Shown here: positions 20,601 through 25,130 of the stretch, piece by piece | Layout of the letters: each line of letters starts with the position of its first letter | Numbering within the stretch: position 1 is the first letter of the stretch | Source of the DNA: Gemmatimonadota bacterium | GTDB lineage: Bacteria > Gemmatimonadota > Gemmatimonadetes > Longimicrobiales > Gaopeijiaceae | Reading direction: 5' to 3' | Assembly (NCBI GenBank): GCA_022823225.1 | Contig: JAJDXM010000092.1 | Location: 62,001-126,000, forward strand | Length of the DNA stretch: 64,000 bases | Made by a program: the position numbers and the translations under genes | Notes under the pieces: generated by a model | Databases searched by the model: none | What the model was told of the DNA's origin: nothing | The model's input: only the letters and a program-made list of their open reading frames with translations

Positions 20601-21916
20601 CGCTGGACTGGCCGCAGCGGCCCGGACAGCCGCCCCGCGCCGGCGTGAGCGCCTTCGGCATCTCTGGTACCAACGCGCATGTCGTAGTCGAGGGCTACGG
20701 TTCCCCGGCGGGCGCCTCCCTTGCAGTCGACGCCGCAGCGTCGGCGCGGGCGTTCGTTGCGGATGCCCCGGGATCGCCCCGGACCGTTGCCCTTCCGCTC
20801 CCGGAACCTCTGTCGGACCTGCAGCGCGCGGCGGGTGACTGTCAGCCCCGAACGACGCGCGTCCTTCCCCTGTCCGGCAAGTCGGAGGGTGTGCTGAGCG
20901 AGCTCGCGAGACGGCATCTCGGCTGGATCGACGGACAGGCCGGCATCCTTGCCGATCCGGGCGCGCGCGCGGATTCACTGCTCGCGGACATGGCCTGGAC
21001 GGCAGGTGTGGGGCGCAGCCACTTCGTGCACCGAGCCGGGATCACATTCAGCGACGTCAGGTCGTTGCGAAATGGACTTCGAGCGCTGGCGAACGCGGAC
21101 GGACCGCCCCGCGGCCCGACCGCTCCGGACCCCGGGACCGCCCCGAGGCTGGCCTTCGTCTACGCCGGCATGGGACGCGAGCAGGCGGGAATGTCCGCGG
21201 AGCTCTACGAGACCGAGCCCGTCGTGCGAGTCATTCTCGACCGATGCGACACGGTGCTGAAGGAGGCCCGCGGGAACGTCTCGCTCCTGGACGTGATGTT
21301 CGGCCCGGCCAGGTCCGGCCCACCCGACCCTGCCTGGGCGCAGCCCGCGATCTTCGCCCTCGAGTGCGCGCTCACGGCGCTGTGGTCCGGTGTCGGGGTA
21401 CGGCCCGGCGTGGTTGCGGGGCAAGGCGTCGGGGAGCTGGCCGCAGCCTGGAGCGCGGGAGTGCTGAAACTCGAGGACGGACTTCGCCTGGCGGCCAGCC
21501 GGGGAATCGAAGCCGGGTTCGCCGAGATGACCGTCTCACCGCCATCGGTCAGGATGCTGAGCCAGTTGACCGGCCAGCTGATCCGGCCCGGCGAAGCACT
21601 CGACGGAGCATACTGGCTTGAGCAGGCACGCCAGCCCGAGAGCCCCCGGCAACCGCCCCGCGCCCTCGCGGAACTGGGCGTGGATCTGGTGTTGGAAATC
21701 GGGCCGGATACGGCCTCGGGTCCCGTACCGCTCCGCGACTGGCCGCAGGCGCCCGGGCAAGAATCCGGTCCATTCGCCGAGGCGGTGGCGAGCGCGTATG
21801 AGGCCGGACTTCCCGTCTCGTTCGCGGGACTGTTCGCGGGCGAAGAGCGGCGGCGAATCTCATTGCCCGGCTACCCGTTTCAACGAAGTCGCCATTGGTT
21901 CGAAGCGGGCTCGTGA
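11648..21916 (+). CDS. Type I polyketide synthase: KS-AT-DH-cMT-ER-KR-ACP-KS-AT(inactive)
   Basis: 3422 residues. KS1 about 6-428 with DTACSSS (Cys180). AT1 about 577-870 with GHSLGE. DH about 952-1240 with His984 but Asn988 where HxxxGxxxxP has Gly; second DH motif DGCFQ (1163-1167) intact. C-methyltransferase about 1380-1640 (LRVLEVGAGIGSATEY). ER about 1890-2200 (HAGAGGVGLAA). KR about 2215-2400 (TGGLGGIG), with His2366 at the usual catalytic Tyr position (GQANHAAAN). ACP with Ser2529 (GMDSL). KS2 about 2596-3015 with an unusual LNCAAS active site (Cys2762) but intact EAHG and NIGH. AT2 about 3167-3360 has GQGVGE instead of GHSxGE, so no nucleophile, and is about 90 residues shorter than AT1. 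The protein ends at the post-AT linker, without DH, ACP or thioesterase. The first module would make methyl-branched, fully reduced chains. A 4-base overlap couples it to the next gene. Confidence 0.93.
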   Translation: MPRPASEPIAIIGMACRFPGADDLEAFWRLLESGTNAVTEGVLGSGVGRAGQLFPDDGVNPACRFAGFLDRLDEFDASFFRISPVEAQRLDPQQRMMLETSWQALEDAGIDPDRLKGSRTGVYAGISNYDYRALVLEAAEPTEPAASLYSVTGTSFNTAIGRVAFALGLSGPAMALDTACSSSLVATHQAVSGLQRREADLALAGGVHTILSAQLFEMRANAGMLSPDGRCATFDAGANGYVRGEGCGILVLKRLSEAMADGDRIWAVIRSTAVNQDGATPGLTVPSQEAQERCIEDALLRAGLQPSDVDYVEAHGTGTEVGDPIEARATAAAYGRGRTADRPILIGSVKTNIGHLEAAAGAAGMIKAVLSIERRAIPKHLHFRNPSPQIDWDGIPLRVTADRMDWPLRSGRPPRAGVSGFGWSGTNAHILLEGNEVAGDAAGYGDMDGRKWPVGAALPVPVTPAEEGADARRLPAPKDGELSARATRVLPLSGRSGDALGELAQRYLDWIDERAGRGSAGSGADALLADMAWTAGVGRSHFDHRAGVVFRDAASLREGLRQVADADGRAASGKAATVAFAYGGQASQWPGMGAGLYASEPVVRAVLDRCDEVLRQGRDASLLDVMFGRPAAVGDLDDPQWKQPAIYALECALAAFWSSLGIRPDVVVGHSLGEIAAAHAAGVFGLEDGLRLAAVRGELVGALPGEGAMAAVFAPAARVAEALDAHNAASRGIGLCIAADNGAHQVISGPADEVGAILERLEVDGIGVARLRKSPAYHSAMIEPALDDLEEALAKLSFAPPSLPFVSNLTGRAVGAGEALDASYWRRQMRAPVAFRACIATLADLGVDAVVEIGPHSVLGPMTSLAWPETPGTPEPPAVLSSLKRPGRKVSATEAEDAFLAAVAGAYEAGLPIRFDRLFAGESRRRISLPGYPFRRDRHWIDAPRRRRSAADHPLLGSRHESASGEIAFDTELYPSDPAWLGDHRVFNRVVAPGALHGTMAASACASESDGPVVVEDFQMRSALVFPAGGDDGNGDRSAEEGRRLQLLLDGADEGGSRRVRILSRGAAENEWTLHAEGRVATGAGADLPPAPAPLDPARLRSELAPVDLPAYYRAKAEVGIDLGPSFRTLSALSAGPGEALGEVSLPDSADAGGLAFHPLVLDGCFQVMGAARETFGSDEDVTYLPFGWERLSVPERLPERLLCHVRMRETPESAGAEPPEVLSADITLHDLDGSPLGTLSGYTVKRATRSALLPAAEGVEELLYEIVWRDQALPPGIVAADFLPSPSAAASRAEPFSRYLAVEGVRVEDETGLQEEMERVSWGYALSALEALGWDREAGAVADPEELRERLEILPEHVHLLRRMLEILARSGVLRANGAGFVVAVGAGDPLPDGMPHDSEAFVTDVTRRFPHATNEIGLFRRCAGALPEVLRGDEDPLALLFGDVEPNAVDLYRRAPAWRAANGMLGEVVRTLVGESPAGRRLRVLEVGAGIGSATEYVLPELPAGRFDYTYTDISAGFFADAEGRFSTPDTSIDYRVLDIEKDPGDQGFEAHGYDLVIAANVLHATRHLDETLAHCRGLLAPSGLLVALENQRGRGWMDLIFGQLDGWWRFADRYRSNHALAGPEVWRQALADAGFAQSEVLGLDRQEVAGLPDRGVIVAQGPAEIALPEGVWVLAADRGGVAAALAAELAARNQRVVLAGDDSEAASLAAEGEVGIVATQVEMGRRESWRSLFESLPPDVPLAGVVHLVAQDGRGPEAATAEFAADAKRAAGSALALVQGIADADMVPEKGLWLVTVGAQVLERERTGQLAGATLWGFGRVVAREASHLNPRMIDLDPESANAPDTLADELLFSDSENHVAYRRGHRQAARLVRSGDGVQRLALPEEGDWVLAPDEGGAIESLRVQPLAPRALEPKEVRAAVEACGLNFLDVFRAMGLVEDEGMLGEEFCGRIVEVGSDVTAVAVGDRVAGFAFGTFGPEVVTREELVAVAPAGVSATALATIPSVFVTCVLSYELAGLKAGDRVLVHAGAGGVGLAAIQLAQAAGAEVFATASARKRDYLRSLGVRHVFDSRTTAFGEEILEATGAAGVDVVLNSLTGEGFIEASLACLAHGGRFVELARRDILTEDEMAALRPDVAYAILDLYTLKEQDPAGPGAALKEVLARTETGDLAPLRHTTWPMAETSAAMGYMRAARHIGKIVLTTPPIAGGRLRRDGTYLVTGGLGGIGLALAEWLAERGAGTVVLNGRRAPDAAAEKAIEALRTRGFSVDVEIADVTDTAALDAMLDRMDGSLPPLAGVIHSVGVLSDAAIGNQDWESFETVLWPKMLGAWHLHRATMHRDLDLFVLFSSVAGVLGNPGQANHAAANAFLDQLAVHRRALGLPGQAIAWGAWSGIGEAEEQRARIAERREVSGTGWFSPEQGFMALDRLLREDSSTSVVLAVDWPVFGETLGSRHPLFADLVSADQDPADGSTESSDDILATLRGTPPAAREELLVSFLQREIQSVLRLPTAPAPTVGFFDLGMDSLVAVELRNRLNRVFAGEYSAPNTIVFDYPDIASLAGHLATELAAEAGAPATETEPLPEARPTVRQDEDGIAIVGMACRFPGAPDLAAYWSLLETGRDAVTDGRPGSGPWHGVSGDPASDDPVSRRGGFVEGIDRFDARFFGMTPIGTRMMDPQQRLLLETAWQALEDAGMDPEGLRGSNTGVYAGIAASEYRDLMMDGLDGINYLGTAGSMAIGGVAFKLGLMGPTMPVVLNCAASLVAVHHAVGALRQGEVDLALVGGVNAIFSPGLTREMAELRMLSPEGRCKTFDASADGFVRSEGCGMVVLKRLGEAEADGDRIWGVIRGSAVNQNGATAGPTVPNGRAQQRVIEEALDRGGVAPDQVDYLEAHGAGSALGDPIEVQAAAAVYGRGREPDRPLLVGSVKTNIGHVESAAGVAALIKVILAMKRGLIPKQLHFRNPTPHLDWEGLPVRVTAEALDWPQRPGQPPRAGVSAFGISGTNAHVVVEGYGSPAGASLAVDAAASARAFVADAPGSPRTVALPLPEPLSDLQRAAGDCQPRTTRVLPLSGKSEGVLSELARRHLGWIDGQAGILADPGARADSLLADMAWTAGVGRSHFVHRAGITFSDVRSLRNGLRALANADGPPRGPTAPDPGTAPRLAFVYAGMGREQAGMSAELYETEPVVRVILDRCDTVLKEARGNVSLLDVMFGPARSGPPDPAWAQPAIFALECALTALWSGVGVRPGVVAGQGVGELAAAWSAGVLKLEDGLRLAASRGIEAGFAEMTVSPPSVRMLSQLTGQLIRPGEALDGAYWLEQARQPESPRQPPRALAELGVDLVLEIGPDTASGPVPLRDWPQAPGQESGPFAEAVASAYEAGLPVSFAGLFAGEERRRISLPGYPFQRSRHWFEAGS

Positions 21917-23676
21917 GCGCAAGCCGCCCTGCTGGCGAGTCCCGCATTCGCTACCAGCCCGACGAGACACCGCCACCCGCGCTCGCTCTCGGCGTAGGCC
22001 TCCAGCTCGCGGTGCTGAACATCGCGGCGGTCATGCTGATCCCGATGGTGGTCATGCGGGCAGCCGGCGCTTCGGAATCGTACGCGTCCTGGGCCGTGCT
22101 CGCTTCGGTCACGATCTGCGGCCTGACCACCATGTTGCAGGCCGTTCGGGCGGGCCGGATCGGTGCCGGGCACGTCATGGTCATGGGCACCTCGGGAGCC
22201 TTCATTCCCGCCTGCATCAGCGCACTCACCCAGAGCGGCCCCGCGACGCTGGCCAGCCTTGTCGCCGTCTCCGCGCTGGTGCCTCTCGTGCTTGCCTGGC
22301 GGCTGTCCCTTTTCCAGCGCATCCTCACGCCCACCGTGTCGGGTACGGTGCTCATGCTCATCCCGGTCACGGTGATGCCGGCGGTCTCGGGAATGCTCGC
22401 CGACGCTCCCGGGGATACTTCCCCGGCAGGTGTGCTCTCCGGATTCTTCATCACGGTCGTGGTTATCGGCTGCATCGCCCTCCGGGCCACTGGAACACTG
22501 CGGCTTTGGGCACCGGTCATCGGGGTCGTCATCGGCTCCGCCATCGCCGGATTCTTCGGCCTCTACGATCTGGAGCGCGTCGCCGAGACTTCCTGGATCG
22601 GCGTTCCCCGGCCCCGGCCGCCGGGCCTCGACCTTGATTTCGGACCCGCCTTCTGGACGATACTTCCTTCATTCCTGCTCGTCGCGGTGGTCGCCTCCAT
22701 CCGCACCATGAGCAGCGCGGTTGCCATTCAGCGCGTGTCCTGGCGCCGAACCCGGGCGGTGGACTTTCGCGCCGTCCAGGGCGCCGTGGCCGTGGATGGC
22801 GTGGGGAACCTGCTGGCCGGGCTCGCGGGAACGGTCCCGGGGAGCGCCACCACGCTGAGCGTGTCGCTTACCGAACTCACCGGGGTCGCGGCGCGCGCCG
22901 TCGGAATCGTCGCAGGCGGGGCGTTCATCGCCTTCGTGTTCCTGCCCAAGCTGCTCGCCGTGATTCTCGCGATCCCCGATCCCGTGTTTGCGGGCTATCT
23001 GGTGGTACTGCTGGCCATGCTCTTCGCGATCGGCCTGAAGGTCGTGCTGCAGGGCGGGCTGGGCTATCGCGAAGGCATGGTCGTAGGAATCGCCGTCCTG
23101 ACCGGGATCGGCTTCCAGTTCGGACTGATCTTCCCGGAACAGGTTTCCGGATTCGCGGGTGGCCTGCTCGCCAACGCGATGAACGCCGGAGGTTTCGCCG
23201 CGATCCTCATGTCTCTCTTCCTGCGCCTGACCGAAGCGCGCCCCAGCCGTATCGAAACGGACTTCGACGTGTCGGAACTGCCGAGGATCCGGGATTTCCT
23301 GGACGAGTTCGTTTCACGCAGCGGATGGGACGCCGCGATGGCCGAACGCCTCGGTGCGGCCGCCGAGGAGGCCTTGCTTTCGCTCGCCCGGGAGGATCGG
23401 CCCGACGCGGAGCCCGGCAAGGCGGAGAAGCGCCGCCGGCTGCTGCTCGTCGCGCAGAAGGAAAAGACCGGCGCCGTGCTCGAATTCATCGTGGCGCCAC
23501 GGGACGAGAACCTGCAGGACCGGATCGCCCTGGCCGGCGAGGACACGGACGAGGCCGCCATCGCACGCGAAGTCTCTCTGCGTCTCCTGGGCCACCTCGC
23601 ATCGTCGGTGCGCCACCAGCAGTATCACGACACCGACATCGTGACCGTGCACGTTCAGGCTCCTGGCCAGCGGTAG
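21913..23676 (+). CDS. NCS2-type permease with C-terminal cytoplasmic (degenerate GHKL-like) domain
   Basis: 587 residues from a GTG overlapping the PKS stop (GTGA). Residues about 15-440 form the membrane core of the NCS2 (uracil/xanthine permease) family, with small-residue-rich helices and the stretch GTVPGSATTLSVSLTELTGV typical of the family. After about residue 445 comes a soluble domain (LPRIRDFLDEF, GAAAEEALLSLARED, LGHLASSVRHQQYHDTD) whose first helices look like the N-box of RsbW/histidine-kinase ATP-binding domains; I see no clear DxGxG box, so ATP binding is doubtful. It should move a nucleobase or another small acid across the inner membrane. The tight coupling to the PKS suggests shared expression, not necessarily product export. 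Confidence 0.8.
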   Translation: MSASRPAGESRIRYQPDETPPPALALGVGLQLAVLNIAAVMLIPMVVMRAAGASESYASWAVLASVTICGLTTMLQAVRAGRIGAGHVMVMGTSGAFIPACISALTQSGPATLASLVAVSALVPLVLAWRLSLFQRILTPTVSGTVLMLIPVTVMPAVSGMLADAPGDTSPAGVLSGFFITVVVIGCIALRATGTLRLWAPVIGVVIGSAIAGFFGLYDLERVAETSWIGVPRPRPPGLDLDFGPAFWTILPSFLLVAVVASIRTMSSAVAIQRVSWRRTRAVDFRAVQGAVAVDGVGNLLAGLAGTVPGSATTLSVSLTELTGVAARAVGIVAGGAFIAFVFLPKLLAVILAIPDPVFAGYLVVLLAMLFAIGLKVVLQGGLGYREGMVVGIAVLTGIGFQFGLIFPEQVSGFAGGLLANAMNAGGFAAILMSLFLRLTEARPSRIETDFDVSELPRIRDFLDEFVSRSGWDAAMAERLGAAAEEALLSLAREDRPDAEPGKAEKRRRLLLVAQKEKTGAVLEFIVAPRDENLQDRIALAGEDTDEAAIAREVSLRLLGHLASSVRHQQYHDTDIVTVHVQAPGQR

Positions 23677-23712
23677 GGGGATTATCCCCGCGCTGCCCCG
23701 GAGGAGGGCCTG

Positions 23713-24630
23713 CTAAACCAGTCTCCGTTCCTCCAGGAACCCGCGCATTGCCCCGACGCACTCCGCCGGCTTCTCCAACTGCAGGAAGTGCGTCGTCTCC
23801 GGTATGAAGTCGTAGTCGAGAGTCTCAATGTGACTGAGGTTGAAAGTCGGCAGATACGCGTAGGGCAGCGTGGGATCGGAGCCGATTACCTTCGTCGGGC
23901 ATGGGAGACTCCCGAAATCCACCAGGAAAGCGTAGGTCCGCACATAGGCGATGATCTGCGCCTCGTATTCCCTGGGACACCGAAGCACATAGCCCTCTTC
24001 GGCGGACGATTCCCGCAGAATGGTCCTGGCCATGAGATCCGAAGCCCCGGGCACCGCCCGGACGAGCAGGGGCATGTAGCTCATGAGGTCGCTGAAGTCG
24101 CTCCGCCTTCGGAAACGATGCGTGCGCCGGCCGGCCATCCCGGCGGATTTCTCGGCCAGCGCGTCGTAGTCCGGGTCGTCCGGCCCAGGCTTGTAGAGCG
24201 GTGGATCAAACAGAATCCAGGCGGAAAGCCTGCCGGTTCGGCCGGTGGCCAGCATGCTGGACAGAAGGGTCGTCAATGCCGACAGCGAATGGAAAACCCC
24301 GATTGTCGGCCGATCCCCGTATCTCAGGGCTACGGCATCAATTACCTGCTCCTGATCCCTGACCAGGTTGGGCACGTTGTGTTCGCGCCGGTCGCCGACG
24401 GAGTTCCACCCATGGTTGCGGAGATCGTAGACGATCAGGTCGAAGTCGTTCGTGAGCAGGGACCAGAACGGATAGTACAGGTCTATTGCGAGCCCGTTGC
24501 CGTGTCCCAGCAGTACACGGGGCCCGTCGGGATTTCCGTGCCGGCGCACGATCGTAACGCTGCCGTCGTCGTGTCCGACCTCAACCGCGGACAACGGCTC
24601 GGGCACCTCCCACATCAGCTCCGTTCTCAT
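23713..24630 (-). CDS. Alpha/beta hydrolase
   Basis: 305 residues with an alpha/beta-hydrolase fold: oxyanion-hole HGNG (LLGHGNGL at 40-47), a nucleophile elbow reading GVFHSLSA (Ser115; the classical GxSxG is altered), and a catalytic His candidate His281 in PETTHFLQLEKP. No signal peptide, so cytosolic. The start ATG at 24630 has GGAGGG directly against it, closer than ideal, and Met6 is a possible alternative. It lies 57 bases downstream of the stand-alone ACP gene on the same strand and converges on the PKS operon. By position it could be a type II thioesterase-like or product-releasing hydrolase, but sequence alone does not prove an acyl-ACP substrate. Confidence 0.8.
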   Translation of the reverse strand: MRTELMWEVPEPLSAVEVGHDDGSVTIVRRHGNPDGPRVLLGHGNGLAIDLYYPFWSLLTNDFDLIVYDLRNHGWNSVGDRREHNVPNLVRDQEQVIDAVALRYGDRPTIGVFHSLSALTTLLSSMLATGRTGRLSAWILFDPPLYKPGPDDPDYDALAEKSAGMAGRRTHRFRRRSDFSDLMSYMPLLVRAVPGASDLMARTILRESSAEEGYVLRCPREYEAQIIAYVRTYAFLVDFGSLPCPTKVIGSDPTLPYAYLPTFNLSHIETLDYDFIPETTHFLQLEKPAECVGAMRGFLEERRLV

Positions 24631-24687
24631 CCCTCCGGATCAACCCCACCCGCCGACTCGGCGGCAGCCCGCCGATAGTTGAGACTG

Positions 24688-24918
24688 TTAGCCGGTCTTC
24701 GCGTCAACGTGAGCGATCAGATCCCGAAAGGTATTGATCGTTTCGCAGTCCTCGGGGGGAATCCTGATGCCGAACTCCCTCTCGACGAGCCTCATGAAGG
24801 CAACCGCGTCCAGGGACGAAACGCCAGCATCGGAAAACCCTCCATCGAGGTTAGGCTCGCGACCGAGTCCCAGGTTTTCATCGATCAGTCCTCTGAGACG
24901 GGTTTCGGTGGTGGTCAT
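24688..24918 (-). CDS. Stand-alone acyl carrier protein
   Basis: 76 residues, the usual ACP length. The phosphopantetheine site is in GVSSLDAVAF: Ser35 takes the place of the Ser in canonical DSL, with Asp replaced by Ser. The helix II region LVEREFGIRIPPED is typical. It starts at an ATG preceded by a good ribosome site (AAGGAAGG). It is the first gene of a two-gene operon with the hydrolase. Because the neighbouring PKS ends without an ACP, this protein is a candidate trans-acting carrier, although ACPs of this size also serve in fatty-acid or ligase pathways. No phosphopantetheinyl transferase gene is in the window. Confidence 0.85.
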   Translation of the reverse strand: MTTTETRLRGLIDENLGLGREPNLDGGFSDAGVSSLDAVAFMRLVEREFGIRIPPEDCETINTFRDLIAHVDAKTG

Positions 24919-24954
24919 CGGGTTGCCTTCCTTGCAATGGGAGTCCGTGTGATC

Positions 24955-24966
24955 GTTAGCGCTAAC
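24955..24966. promoter_or_regulatory. LacI-type operator-like palindrome upstream of the ACP gene
   Basis: GTTAGCGCTAAC is a perfect 12-base palindrome with the central CG and half-sites usual for LacI/GalR-family operators. A TTGACA (minus strand, 24996-24991) lies 24 bases upstream with only a weak -10 (GAAGAT) between, so the site would cover the transcription start. No LacI-family gene lies in the window. Confidence 0.5.
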
Positions 24967-25130
24967 ATCTTCTCCTCATACCGGCTTCCTTGTCAAGGTG
25001 ACCGCCGAACCAGGTCGGGAATCCGATCGCGATTCGGGGTGTCTCGCACCGGGCCGGACTACTAGTTTCGGTTGGCAGCCAGGCGCACGCCGATGACACC
25101 GATCCCGACCGAGGCCCAACATCCGATCCG

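Noticed and set aside
23677-23692. GGGGAT-T-ATCCCC hairpin between the NCS2 permease and hydrolase genes as terminator
   Set aside because: Loop of one base and no T run; too weak to call.
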